From: CAVONB01 sp963697205
GTDB lineage: Bacteria; Pseudomonadota; Alphaproteobacteria; Rhizobiales; Hyphomicrobiaceae
Assembly (NCBI GenBank): GCA_963697205.1
Contig: CAVONB010000014.1
Coordinates: 1 to 64,000 of the forward strand
Length of the DNA stretch: 64,000 nucleotides
Direction: 5' to 3'
Of this stretch, positions 16,372 to 25,418 are shown piece after piece (position 1 is the first letter of the stretch; every line of letters starts with the position of its first letter). Under the pieces are notes generated by a model. It saw nothing but the letters and a program-made list of their open reading frames with translations, was not told the DNA's origin and ran no database searches. The position numbers were made by a program, and so were the translations under genes.

Positions 16372-16879
16372 TCGGATGTGTCCTTTCCCTGTACCCAACT
16401 TTTAACGCTCAGCGGGCGGGTTTGGATTTCCGGGACCGGTTTGGCCAGACCAGCGCGGCCGTCAGGGCGAAGGCGGTGAGCCGGAAGCTGCGCACGCTTG
16501 CGGGCGGGGGATGCGTGGGACTTCGGGAAAAGCCATTGATGTCAGATGGATGGTCCATTCTCGGCCAGTGTCGCGGCGACCGTCACCTGCGCGTTGATGG
16601 CGGCGCTCAGCGGGCGCGACCACGCCTCGAGCCGCTCCGCCCACTGCGGCGTGCGCGCGCATGCCTCCGGGTCGGGACGCGCGTTGGCTGCGAGGGGATC
16701 GGATGCTCGAGGCACGCTGCCGTCGCGCCCCGGGCGACCCAGCGGGAATACCACGCCGTGGGACGTCAGGCCCGCCGGCTTGCCCCGACATTGGCAGCTG
16801 GATACGCTGGACTGAAACGAAACGGCCGTTTGAGGGCTGCGACCTCCGACACCGGCTGCCATGTGGAGAGGACCCGTCG
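16372..16879. other. 508-bp divergent intergenic stretch without a clear gene
   Basis: This stretch separates the FAD-protein operon from the SDR at 16880. Open frames exist on both strands: 89 codons from 16546 on plus, and 106 codons ending at 16542 on minus. They show no family signature, no good ribosome-binding site and biased GC-driven composition. No TGATCC sigma-E box was found in front of the FAD gene. Confidence 0.4.
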
Positions 16880-17656
16880 ATGGATCTTGAACTGACGGAC
16901 TTGCGCGTCATCGTGACGGCGGGCGCAAGCGGGATCGGATTGGAGACGAGCCGCGCCTTCGTGCGCGAGGGTGCGCGGGTGCATATCTGCGACGTGGACA
17001 CGCGAGCCCTGGCTGCGGTCAAGGCCTCGGACCCGATGCTGTCACAGTCCGTGTGCGACGTCTCCGACAGGGCCCAGGTCGCGCGACTCTTCGACGACGC
17101 TCTGAAGGCACTAGGAGGGCTGGACTGCCTCGTCAACAATGCTGGCATCGCGGGACCGACGGGACGTGTGGAGGAGATCAACCCTGAAGACTGGGACCGC
17201 TGCCTCGCCATCGACATCACCGGGCAGTTCAACTGCACGCGCCTGGCGGTGCCCCACCTCAAGCAGTCGAAGAACGCCAGCATCATGAATTTGTCGTCGC
17301 AGGCGGGAAAGCACGGCTTTCCATTGCGCACGCCCTACGCCGCGGCCAAGTGGGCGGTGGTCGGCTTCACGAAATCGGTGGCCCGAGAGCTCGGAGACTA
17401 CGGCATCCGCGTCAATTGCATCCTTCCCGGTCTCGTCGCGGGCGATCGCATCCGTCGCGTGATCGAGGCGAAGGCGCAAGAGAACGGGTGTTCCTTCCAG
17501 GAGCAGGAAGCGCAGCTGATGGCGTATCAATCTATCAAGACCTATGTGACGCCGCAGCAGATCGCCGACATGATCGTCTATGCGGCCTCGCCGCGAGCGC
17601 AGACGATTTCGGGCCAACCGCTGTCGGTATGCGCGGACATGAACATGATGGGCTGA
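16880..17656 (+). CDS. SDR-family oxidoreductase
   Basis: The 258-residue SDR has the cofactor loop TAGASGIGLETS (slightly unusual T-A-G for T-G-G), NNAG, and the catalytic Ser with Tyr-x-x-x-Lys (LSSQAGKHGFPLRTPYAAAK). It ends in a typical SGQPLSVCADMNMMG tail. The ATG at 16880 follows GGAGAGG. It precedes the hydantoinase genes by 150 bp in the same direction and may belong to the same catabolic group. The substrate is not evident. Confidence 0.83.
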   Translation: MDLELTDLRVIVTAGASGIGLETSRAFVREGARVHICDVDTRALAAVKASDPMLSQSVCDVSDRAQVARLFDDALKALGGLDCLVNNAGIAGPTGRVEEINPEDWDRCLAIDITGQFNCTRLAVPHLKQSKNASIMNLSSQAGKHGFPLRTPYAAAKWAVVGFTKSVARELGDYGIRVNCILPGLVAGDRIRRVIEAKAQENGCSFQEQEAQLMAYQSIKTYVTPQQIADMIVYAASPRAQTISGQPLSVCADMNMMG

Positions 17657-17806
17657 ACGGCGGGCCGGGTCGCGCTGACCTGCCGATGCGAGCGCGCGAT
17701 CGGCAGACCTCGGCAGTGTGGACGCGGCCGGCTCCATCGGACACTATCGTGTGCCTCACCATCCCCGCGCGGCCCTTGCGGCGGCGCTCCTGATCGGGAA
17801 ATTCCC

Positions 17807-19867
17807 ATGCGATTGGCTTGCGACACCGGCGGCACGTTCACCGACCTGATGGTCGAGAGCGACGACGGCACCATGCGAATGTACAAGGCGCCGACGACAC
17901 CGGAAGATCCCGTACGCGGCCTGATCGACGCGGCCGGCCTGGCGGCGGCGGACATGGGGATGGGGCTTGGCGATTTTCTCGGGCGGTGCGATTTGCTGAT
18001 CCACGGCACGACGCATGCGATCAACGCGATCATCACTGGCCGCACCGCCAAGACCGCGTTCCTGACGACAGCCGGGCACCCCGACGTCCTGGTGCTGCGG
18101 GAAGGTGGGCGCCAGGAGCCGTTCAACTTCCTCGTGCCTTATCCCGAGCCGTACATCCCGCGCGCGCTGACCTTCGAGATTCCCGAGCGCATCATCAGCA
18201 CCGGGCGCGTCGTGACACCGCTCGACGAGGCCGCGACGGTCGACGTCCTGCGGCGCGTGAAGGAGAGCGGGGCGGAGGCGGTCGCGGTCTGCTTCCTGTG
18301 GGCGGTCGTCAATCCCGCGCACGAGTTGCGCGTGGCGGCGCTGATCGAGGCTCATCTGCCGGGCATGCCTTATACGCTGGCGCACAAGCTCAACCCGACG
18401 CTGCGGGAATATCGCCGCGCGTCGGCGGCTGCGATCGACGCCTCGCTCAAGCCGCTGATGGGGCGTTATCTAGGCTCGCTCACCGAGCGCATGTCCGGCG
18501 CCGGCTTCAAGGGCCGCACGCTGGTGCTGACCTCGCAAGGCGGCATGATGGAAGCGGCCGAGCTCGCACGCCAGCCGATCCACGCCATCAACTCGGGCCC
18601 GTCGATGGCGCCGATCGCGGGGCGCTACTACGCAGACCTCGACAGCGCGCTGCCGGCGGCGATCGTTGCGGATACCGGCGGCACCACCTACGACGTCTCA
18701 CTGGTGCGGCGCGGTCGGATTCCGAAGACGCGCGAGACGTGGATCGGCCCGCAGTTCCGCGGGCACATGACGGGCTTTCCCTCGATCGACATCAAGAGCG
18801 TCGGGGCCGGCGGCGGATCGATCGCACATGTCGATCCCGGCGGCATGCTGCATGTCGGCCCGCAAAGTGCCGGCGCTGTGCCGGGCCCTGTCTGTTATGG
18901 GGCGGGCGGCAGCGAACCGACCCTGACGGATGCCTGCCTGGTGCTCGGCTATCTCGATCCGGAGTTCTTCCTGGGCGGCAAGATGAAGCTCGAGATGGCC
19001 GCGGCCAGGGCCGCCATCGAGACAAAGGTCGCCGCGCCGCTGAAACTCGACGTAATGGCGGCGGCGGCGGCAATCGTCTCCGTCGCCACCGAGAACATGG
19101 TCCAGGCGATCGCGGAAATCACGATCAACCAGGGCATCGATCCCGCGGAGGCGGTGCTGATCGGCGGCGGTGGCGCGGCCGGCTTCAATTCGGTGTGGAT
19201 CGCGCGCCGGCTGCAGTGCCCGCTGCTCGTCGTGCCGGAGACCGGGGCCGCGCTCAGTGCTGCCGGCGCGTTGATGTCGGAATTGCGCGACGAGGTGCGC
19301 GAGCTGCACTTCACGACGTCGACGACGTGGGATGCCGGCAAGGTCAACGACGTGCTCGGCCGCCTGGAAGCGCGCTGCCGGGCGTTCGCCGCGCGCGCAG
19401 ATTCGGCGGGCGAAGCCAAGATCGAGTTCGCTGTCGAAGCGCGCTACGAGGGGCAGGTGTGGGAAATCGAAGTGCCGCTGCGCAACCGGCGGCTGGGCGG
19501 ACCCGACGACCTCGCCCAACTCGTCGCCGACTTTCACGCACACCACGAGGAGATCTTCGCGGTGCGCGACGAAGGCTCGCCGGTGGAGTTCGTGTGCTGG
19601 ACGGCAAGCGTCGCCGTTCCGCTGCACCATCGCGATCCTGGCCGGCTCCGGCGCGCGGGCACGGGTCACAAGCTCACGGCACGCCGCACCGCATACTTCA
19701 CCGACGTCGGCGCCGTCGAAACGCCCGTGCATGACCTCTTTACGCTACCGCATGGCGAGACGCGGCAGGGGCCTGCGATCATCGAGACGCCCTTCACCAC
19801 CATCGTGGTCGATCCGCGCGCCACGTACACCCATGCCCCGTCGGGCAGCCTGATCATCAAGCCGTGA
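17807..19867 (+). CDS. hyuA: hydantoinase/oxoprolinase family protein, alpha subunit (HyuA)
   Basis: The 686-residue protein has the ASKHA-type ATP motifs of HyuA/oxoprolinase A: DTGGTFTDLMVE at the N-terminus, HGTTHAINAI, IVADTGGTTYDVSLV near residue 290 and GAGGGSIAHVD. The C-terminal part carries ALSAAGALMSE and the SAD-like tail. It would hydrolyse a cyclic amide or carboxylate with ATP, together with the next gene. HyuA/HyuB relatives include N-methylhydantoinases, 5-oxoprolinases and acetone carboxylase, so the substrate is open. Confidence 0.87.
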   Translation: MRLACDTGGTFTDLMVESDDGTMRMYKAPTTPEDPVRGLIDAAGLAAADMGMGLGDFLGRCDLLIHGTTHAINAIITGRTAKTAFLTTAGHPDVLVLREGGRQEPFNFLVPYPEPYIPRALTFEIPERIISTGRVVTPLDEAATVDVLRRVKESGAEAVAVCFLWAVVNPAHELRVAALIEAHLPGMPYTLAHKLNPTLREYRRASAAAIDASLKPLMGRYLGSLTERMSGAGFKGRTLVLTSQGGMMEAAELARQPIHAINSGPSMAPIAGRYYADLDSALPAAIVADTGGTTYDVSLVRRGRIPKTRETWIGPQFRGHMTGFPSIDIKSVGAGGGSIAHVDPGGMLHVGPQSAGAVPGPVCYGAGGSEPTLTDACLVLGYLDPEFFLGGKMKLEMAAARAAIETKVAAPLKLDVMAAAAAIVSVATENMVQAIAEITINQGIDPAEAVLIGGGGAAGFNSVWIARRLQCPLLVVPETGAALSAAGALMSELRDEVRELHFTTSTTWDAGKVNDVLGRLEARCRAFAARADSAGEAKIEFAVEARYEGQVWEIEVPLRNRRLGGPDDLAQLVADFHAHHEEIFAVRDEGSPVEFVCWTASVAVPLHHRDPGRLRRAGTGHKLTARRTAYFTDVGAVETPVHDLFTLPHGETRQGPAIIETPFTTIVVDPRATYTHAPSGSLIIKP

Positions 19868-19878
19868 GGATGCACCCA

Positions 19879-21657
19879 ATGACACCTTCCCACGCATCCC
19901 AGCCACTCGACGGCGCCAAGCTCGCCATCCTGGCAAACCGGTTCGGCGGCGTGTGCCGCCGCATGGGCAACACGCTGCTGCGGACCGGCCGATCGGGCGT
20001 GCTCAACCGGGCCAAGGACTTCTCGTGCTGCATCGTGACGGCCAATTGCGAGCTGCTGCACTCGGAGGAGAGCCTGCCGATCCACGTCCTGTCCGGACCG
20101 GACCTGATGGCGGGTTGGATGAAGAAGTTCCATCCAGACCTGAAGCGGGGCGACGTCTTTCTGCACAACTCGCCCTACCACGGCAATTCGCATCCGGCCG
20201 ACCATACGCTGCTGATGCCGGTCATCAGCGACGAGGGCAAGCACACGTTCACGGTCGTGGCCAAAGCGCACCAGGCCGATATCGGCAACTCGATCCCCAC
20301 GACCTACCACGGCACGGCGCGCGACGTTTACGAGGAAGGCGCGCTGATCTTCCCGGCCGTGCGGGTGGCGACCGACTACAAGGTCAACGACGACATCATC
20401 CGCATGTGCCGGATGCGCATCCGCGTGCCCGACCAGTGGTACGGCGACTTCCTCGCCATGCTCGGCGCGGCGTTCATCGGCGAGCGCGAGTTGCGCACGC
20501 TCGGCCAGGAGATCGGCTGGGACACGATGGACGCTTTCGCGCGTCAATGGCTCGACTATTCGGAAGGCCGCATGGTCGAGGCGGTGCGTGGCATGAACGG
20601 CGGGACGGCGATCGCGCAATCGGCGCACGACGCCATCCCGGGAACGCCGCCCGACGGCATCAAGGTGACCTCCAAGGTCACCGTCGATCCGGCGGCGGCC
20701 ATGATCGAGGTCGATCTCACCGACAATCCCGACCAGATGGCGTGCGGGTTGAACGTGTCGGAGGCGTGTACGCGCACCTCCGCCATGATTGGCGTGTTCA
20801 ACTCGGTCGCCCCGTCCGTGCCGAAGAACGCGGGCGCGTTCCGCCGCGTGCGCGTGCTGCTGAAGGCGCGCGGCGTGGTGGGCATTCCGCAGCATCCCAC
20901 GAGTTGCTCGGCGGCGACGACGAACCTGGCCGACCGCGTCCAGAACTCGACGCAACTCGCGCTCGCGGCGATTTCCGATCAGCTCGGCATGGGCGAGATC
21001 GGGATGGTCTGCGCGCCGTCGACCGCGGTCGTCTCGGGCGTCGATCCGCGCAACGGCAAGGCGTACGTGAACCAGCTGTTCTTAGGGCACACCGCGGGCG
21101 CCGCCACGCCGTGGCAGGACGCGTGGATGACCATGCTGCACGCGGGAAACGGCGGCATGTGCTACATCGACAGCATCGAGCTGGATGAGGCCTACACGCC
21201 GATCCTGGTCAAGACGCGACGGCTGATCGCGGATAGCGAGGGCGCTGGGAGCAATCGCGGCGCGCCGGGCATCCTGGTGGAATACGGTCCGATCGGATGC
21301 CGCATGCAGGCCGTGTTCGTCGCGGACGGCAATATCAACAATCCCAAGGGCGCGCGCGGCGGCCTGCCGGCGGCGCCGTCCGAGCAGAGCGCGGCGCGAC
21401 TGTCCGGGAAAAGGGAGCCGCTGCCGCGCTTTACGGATACGTGGCTCGAAGACGGGGAATTCCTGGTCTCGATCGCAGCCGGCGGCGGCGGTTACGGCCA
21501 TCCGATGACGCGCGAGCCGGAGCGTGTCCTGCATGACATATCGGAGGGCATCGTCAGCCGGCAGCGCGCGGAAAGCGTTTACGGCGTTGCCCTGACGCCA
21601 GCCGGCGAGATCGACCGGCAGAAGACGACGGCCCTGCGCGCGGCGCACAAGGCGTGA
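19879..21657 (+). CDS. hyuB: hydantoinase B/oxoprolinase family protein, beta subunit (HyuB)
   Basis: The protein of about 592 residues has the HyuB signatures GDVFLHNSPYHGNSHPADHTLLMPV, AKAHQADIG and EGALIFPAVRV, and the late GSNRGAPGILVEY, NNPKGARGG and GGGGYGHP loops. ATG 19879 has a GAGG Shine-Dalgarno 7-8 bp upstream; a GTG at 19864 overlaps the hyuA stop and is also possible. It forms a complex with HyuA. The downstream SDR and aminotransferase suggest breakdown of a nitrogen-containing ring compound. Confidence 0.87.
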   Translation: MTPSHASQPLDGAKLAILANRFGGVCRRMGNTLLRTGRSGVLNRAKDFSCCIVTANCELLHSEESLPIHVLSGPDLMAGWMKKFHPDLKRGDVFLHNSPYHGNSHPADHTLLMPVISDEGKHTFTVVAKAHQADIGNSIPTTYHGTARDVYEEGALIFPAVRVATDYKVNDDIIRMCRMRIRVPDQWYGDFLAMLGAAFIGERELRTLGQEIGWDTMDAFARQWLDYSEGRMVEAVRGMNGGTAIAQSAHDAIPGTPPDGIKVTSKVTVDPAAAMIEVDLTDNPDQMACGLNVSEACTRTSAMIGVFNSVAPSVPKNAGAFRRVRVLLKARGVVGIPQHPTSCSAATTNLADRVQNSTQLALAAISDQLGMGEIGMVCAPSTAVVSGVDPRNGKAYVNQLFLGHTAGAATPWQDAWMTMLHAGNGGMCYIDSIELDEAYTPILVKTRRLIADSEGAGSNRGAPGILVEYGPIGCRMQAVFVADGNINNPKGARGGLPAAPSEQSAARLSGKREPLPRFTDTWLEDGEFLVSIAAGGGGYGHPMTREPERVLHDISEGIVSRQRAESVYGVALTPAGEIDRQKTTALRAAHKA

Positions 21658-21702
21658 GCGCGTCCGGGCCCATCGAACAATCGTCAAATCGGAGAAAAAG
21701 CC

Positions 21703-22464
21703 ATGCGCCTCAAGGATAAGGTTGCCATCGTGACCGGCTCGTCGATGGGTATCGGCGAAGCGATCGCGCGACGCTTCGCCAAGGAGGGGGCGACGGTGAT
21801 CGTCAATTACCTCAAGAACCCGGACAAGGCGGACAAGGTTGTCAAGGACATCACCTCCGCGGGCGGCACGGCAAAGGCCTACAAGGCCGACGTGTCGAAG
21901 GTCGCGGACATCGAGGCGTTCGCGGCGCAGGTCATCAAGGACTTCGGCCGCGTCGATATTCTCGTCAACAACGCGGGCGTGTTCCGGACGGTGCCCGTGA
22001 TGGAGACGACCGAGGCGGTGTGGGACGAGCAGCTCGACCTCAATCTCAAGGGCTACTTCTTCTTCGTGCGCGCGCTGGTGCCACATTGGCGGCAAAGCGG
22101 CGGCGGTAAAGTCATCAACATCTCTTCAATCGCCGGCACGGGCGCCTTCCCGAACTGCCCGGCGTACTGTGCCTCCAAGGGCGGCGTCGTCAATCTGACG
22201 AAGGCACTGGCCGCCGAGCTCGGCAAAGAGAAGATCAACGTCAACTCGATCGCGCCCGGCAACGTGGCAACGCCGCTCAACGCGCACGTGCGCGGCCCGG
22301 GCCATGACGAATACATCGCGATGATGAAGATGTTCACGCCGACGGGGATCGACTTCATGGACCCGGAAGATATGACCGGTGCGGCGGTGTTCCTGGCGAG
22401 CGAGGATTCCAAGATGGTGCACGGCGAAACGATCATCGTGGACGCGGGCTGGTCGGTCTGGTGA
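21703..22464 (+). CDS. SDR-family oxidoreductase
   Basis: The 253-residue classical SDR has TGSSMGIG (cofactor loop), NNAG, and SSIAGTGAFPNCPAYCASK with the Ser-Tyr-Lys triad. It ends with GETIIVDAGWSVW, typical of FabG-like enzymes. A GGAGAAAAAGCC ribosome-binding region precedes ATG 21703. The next gene overlaps its end by 4 bp (GTGA), so the two are coupled within the HyuAB catabolic group. Confidence 0.87.
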   Translation: MRLKDKVAIVTGSSMGIGEAIARRFAKEGATVIVNYLKNPDKADKVVKDITSAGGTAKAYKADVSKVADIEAFAAQVIKDFGRVDILVNNAGVFRTVPVMETTEAVWDEQLDLNLKGYFFFVRALVPHWRQSGGGKVINISSIAGTGAFPNCPAYCASKGGVVNLTKALAAELGKEKINVNSIAPGNVATPLNAHVRGPGHDEYIAMMKMFTPTGIDFMDPEDMTGAAVFLASEDSKMVHGETIIVDAGWSVW

Positions 22465-23393
22465 GCGAGACGCCCGAGGTCCTGCCCTGGAGCGACGGTG
22501 CGGCCTATGTCGACGGGACATTCTGCCCGATCGCAGAAGCCGCAGTCCCGATCCTGGACTGGGGCTTCGTCAAATCCGATGCCACCTATGACGTGGTGGC
22601 GGTCTGGCGGGGACGCTTCTTCCGGCTCGCGGATCATCTGGAGCGGTTCGAGCGGTCCGTCGCCGCATTGCGCATGACGCTGCCGGTCGATCGCCGGCGG
22701 CTGAAGGCGATCCTGGCAGAGTGCGTTGCGCGCGCGGGTCTCGAGGACGCCTACGTCTCGATGACGCTGACGCGCGGCGTGCCGCCCGCCGGCTCGCGCG
22801 ATCCGCGACAGTTCCGCAACCGGCTCTATGCCTTCGCTGTTCCCTACGCACGCATCTACGATGCGTCCGCGCGCGGGCGGCCGGCGCGTCTCGCCATCTC
22901 CGACCGCGTGCGTATTCCTCCGCAATCGGTCGATCCGCGGGTCAAGAACTATCACTGGCTCGATCTCGTCATGGGCCAGATCGATGCGCTGGAGCGTGGC
23001 AGCGACTTTCCCGTTCTGAGAGACGGCGAGGGCCACGTCACGGAGGGGCCGGGGTTCAATCTCTTCGCGGTCATCGGCAACCGGGTCGTCACGCCGGCCG
23101 CGGGCGTCCTGGAGGGGATCACACGGCGGACGGCGCTCGACATCTGCCGCGATCTGCAGATCACCGTCGAAGAGCGTGATCTGGAGATGGGCGAATTGCG
23201 CACCGCCGACGAGGTGTTCGTGACGAGTACCGCCGGCGGCATCATGCCGGTCGGATGGATCGACGGCGATGCGCTTGCCTCGACGTCACCGGGTCCGGTG
23301 ACTCAGCGCGTGACCGCGCTCTATTGGGCATGGCACGACGATCCGGCATGGACCCAGACGGTCGCAAGCTGCCGCGACGGCTCGCGCGATTGA
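22461..23393 (+). CDS. class IV aminotransferase (PLP-dependent, BCAT/D-amino-acid type)
   Basis: The 310-residue fold-type IV enzyme has the family's lysine motif in VDPRVKNYHWLDLVMGQIDA (Schiff-base Lys in VKNYHW) and the later TEGPGFNLFAVIGNRVVTP, GVLEGITRRTALDIC and FVTSTAGGIMPV segments. It would move an amino group to or from a 2-oxo or amino acid. The GTG start overlaps the SDR stop. It ends the catabolic operon just before the tRNA fragment. Confidence 0.85.
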   Translation: MSETPEVLPWSDGAAYVDGTFCPIAEAAVPILDWGFVKSDATYDVVAVWRGRFFRLADHLERFERSVAALRMTLPVDRRRLKAILAECVARAGLEDAYVSMTLTRGVPPAGSRDPRQFRNRLYAFAVPYARIYDASARGRPARLAISDRVRIPPQSVDPRVKNYHWLDLVMGQIDALERGSDFPVLRDGEGHVTEGPGFNLFAVIGNRVVTPAAGVLEGITRRTALDICRDLQITVEERDLEMGELRTADEVFVTSTAGGIMPVGWIDGDALASTSPGPVTQRVTALYWAWHDDPAWTQTVASCRDGSRD

Positions 23394-23500
23394 GGGCTTG
23401 GGATACTGACGGTGGGGCTGACGCGCGCATGCGGGGCGCGCGCGATCCATCGCGCTTGAACCGCGCGAAAGGCCGCTTGTCTTCAACACATTGATTTTAC

Positions 23501-23545
23501 TGGTGAGCGGGGCGGGGATCGAACCCGCGACCATCTGATTAAAAG
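23501..23545 (-). other. 3' fragment of tRNA-Lys(UUU), probable att scar
   Basis: Read on the minus strand, 45 nt match the anticodon loop CTTTTAAT, the variable region and the TTCGATC T-arm, ending in the acceptor strand plus CCA (23503-23501). The 5' half, the D-arm and the 5' anticodon stem are absent: bases upstream of the loop do not pair with the 3' anticodon stem. Partial tRNA 3' ends are the usual scar left by integrases that insert into tRNA genes. In this orientation the integrated DNA would lie at higher coordinates. No intact tRNA-Lys was found in the window. Confidence 0.75.
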
Positions 23546-23933
23546 GACGCAGCTGAGAATGGATATGCAGTAGTTTCAAAAGCTTGTGCGGGCGCCCGTT
23601 GCGGGATCTGCACCTCGGTTCAGCACAGTGCGGGACAGTGTCCCGCAATACTCACGCAGTGCGGATATGCTTCCGCATCAGCCTAGGGAGCGGAAGTCGG
23701 CTTGGGTAGGACCGAGGTTAGCGTCAGCCACTGCGCGCGGGGTTGAACCGGCCGGTGGCCTCTCCGCACAGGCCGTTTACGACCTTTCCCCACAGGCGCG
23801 GGGCTGAACCGTTCAACACCGACGAGACCACGCGCCGCTCACGAGGATGCTTCACTACTCCTCGCGATTGCCGCCTCGCCTCCTTGGCGCTACCAACGTG
23901 TCCGACGCACCCGCGGGACCACCAAGGGCTTCG
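23546..23933. other. non-coding accessory stretch with small hairpins
   Basis: No convincing gene is seen between the tRNA fragment and the SEC-C protein. It contains a perfect 17-bp palindrome (23630-23646, GCGGGACAGTGTCCCGC), a GCGGA/TCCGC stem (23661-23676) and two related GCGCGGGGyTGAACCG motifs. No integrase remnant was recognised. Confidence 0.4.
23722..23811 (+). repeat. possible type I-E CRISPR repeat relic (two degenerate units)
   Basis: GCGCGGGGTTGAACCG (ends 23750) and GCGCGGGGCTGAACCG (ends 23811) differ at one base and are exactly 61 bp apart, the 29+32 period of type I-E arrays. Their ends resemble the 3' half of I-E repeats. The second copy also has the 5' TTCCCC arm; the first does not. 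No third unit and no cas gene are present, so this may be chance. Confidence 0.25.
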
Positions 23934-25418
23934 ATGACGCTCGACGACATCACAAAGGCGCTTCGCGCCAGCACCGCGACGCCAAATGTGGCGCTAGAGG
24001 CCGCCGTGGCGCACGCTGATGCGCTGGCCCCGGCCATCTTCGCGCTCGCCGAAAAGTTCTGCCGCGGCATCTATCTCCTGCCCGCTGACGCCGACCACCT
24101 TTTCTACGGCCTTCACGTGCTCGCCGCCGCAAGGCACCCCGGCCTGCTTGACCGCCTGATTGCCATCGCCCGCCAGCCCGCCGAGGACATCCATCGGCTG
24201 CTGCCCGAGTACATCACCCCCGGCTTGACCCGCCTGCTGTTGAGCGTCTGGGACCGCGAGCCGATCGAGCTGTTGCGGCTGATCGAGCACGCCGACCTCG
24301 CGCCAGAGGTCAAATGGGCGCTCTATGACCTGCTCGCCCGCTTCGCCTTCGACGGTCGCATCGGCCGCGGCGCGGCCGCCGATTTCCTCGCCCGCATCGA
24401 GCGCGACAACCTGATCGACGACGACGACATGACCTGGTGGGGTTGGGCATCGGCCGTCGTCAAGCTCGGGTTGGTCGAGCTCGAACCAGCATTGCGGCGC
24501 GTGTGGGCCAAACCGATCTGCGACCAGTTCGCCGCGTCAGACCAGGACGAGGAACTCGCCGATCTGGCCTTCGCGGCGCAGAACCCGACTGACGCCCGGC
24601 TGTTTGACGAGGACCATGTGCGCACAATCGACGACCCCGTCGAGGCACTGGACTGGATCGACCATCGCGCCGCCGCCATGGCCAAATGGGAGGCCGAGCA
24701 CCGCCGCGAGCCACGTGAGGACGATGACGTCGCCGCGACGACGCGGCCGACCGAGGCCGAACAGCAGTGGCTCAGCGGGTTCCTCGTCAGTCGGCAGGCA
24801 CCGCCCGACACGATGAGCCTGGAGATGATCGACGGCTTGCTGACCGCGCTCGTGATTGGGCCCGAGGCTGCAATGCCGTCCGAGTATCTGCCCATCATGT
24901 GGGGCACCGACGACGGCACCGGACCAAGCTGGGACAGCGTCGAGCAGGCCGAATATTTCCACCAGCTGATGGCCAAGCATTGGAATGCGATTGCCGCCCG
25001 CCGCATGGCCAATGCGCCGCACCGCCCCGTGATCGAGCCCTACCGCGAATGGCCGGTGGGTGCGGAGTGGTCGGAAGGGTTCGCGGCAGGGGTGAACCTC
25101 AGGTGGGAGGCTTGGCAGCCGCTACTCGCGGAGCGAAGAGCGGATGAGTTTGTATTGCCGCTGCTCGCCCTCAGCGACAACGCGCCCGACGACTGGAACG
25201 AGGACATGACCACCGATGTGCGGCGGCAGGTCGTCGAGCATCTGCCCGACACCCTGAAGCTCATCGCCGCCTACTGGCGTGACCCGGCGCGGCGCTGGTC
25301 GCGCGGCGAGCCAGCGCGCTCGGCCAAGATCGGCCGCAATGAGCCGTGCCCATGTGGCTCAGGGAAGAAGTACAAGAAGTGCTGTGGTTCGGGCGGCGGG
25401 CCGTCGACGGTGCATTGA
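23934..25418 (+). CDS. DUF1186/UPF0149 (YecA-like) protein with C-terminal SEC-C zinc motif
   Basis: The protein of about 494 residues has an N-terminal helical DUF1186-like region rich in HEAT-like helices, a middle UPF0149/YecA-like part (LSGFLVSRQAPPDTMSLEMIDGLLTALVIGP...MPSEYLPIMWG) and a C-terminal SEC-C zinc knuckle (IGRNEPCPCGSGKKYKKCCG, with Cys-x-Cys...Cys-Cys). The SEC-C motif is that of SecA tails. A chaperone-adaptor role is likely, but no specific function is known. ATG 23934 has AAGGG upstream; the frame is open from 23847. It lies in the accessory patch right of the tRNA scar. Confidence 0.75.
   Translation: MTLDDITKALRASTATPNVALEAAVAHADALAPAIFALAEKFCRGIYLLPADADHLFYGLHVLAAARHPGLLDRLIAIARQPAEDIHRLLPEYITPGLTRLLLSVWDREPIELLRLIEHADLAPEVKWALYDLLARFAFDGRIGRGAAADFLARIERDNLIDDDDMTWWGWASAVVKLGLVELEPALRRVWAKPICDQFAASDQDEELADLAFAAQNPTDARLFDEDHVRTIDDPVEALDWIDHRAAAMAKWEAEHRREPREDDDVAATTRPTEAEQQWLSGFLVSRQAPPDTMSLEMIDGLLTALVIGPEAAMPSEYLPIMWGTDDGTGPSWDSVEQAEYFHQLMAKHWNAIAARRMANAPHRPVIEPYREWPVGAEWSEGFAAGVNLRWEAWQPLLAERRADEFVLPLLALSDNAPDDWNEDMTTDVRRQVVEHLPDTLKLIAAYWRDPARRWSRGEPARSAKIGRNEPCPCGSGKKYKKCCGSGGGPSTVH

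Noticed and set aside
16542..16862. 106-codon minus-strand gene before the SDR
   Set aside because: No ribosome-binding site, no likeness, and it overlaps the SDR leader.
17818..19734. 638-codon second plus-strand frame inside hyuA, and a 344-codon antisense frame
   Set aside because: Arg/Gly/Ala-rich shadow frames caused by high GC; hyuA has all family motifs.
23501..23545. Functional tRNA-Lys gene
   Set aside because: The D-arm, 5' acceptor strand and 5' anticodon stem are missing.
23722..23811. A working CRISPR array
   Set aside because: Only two degenerate units, no third unit at the expected 61-bp steps on either side and no cas gene in the window.
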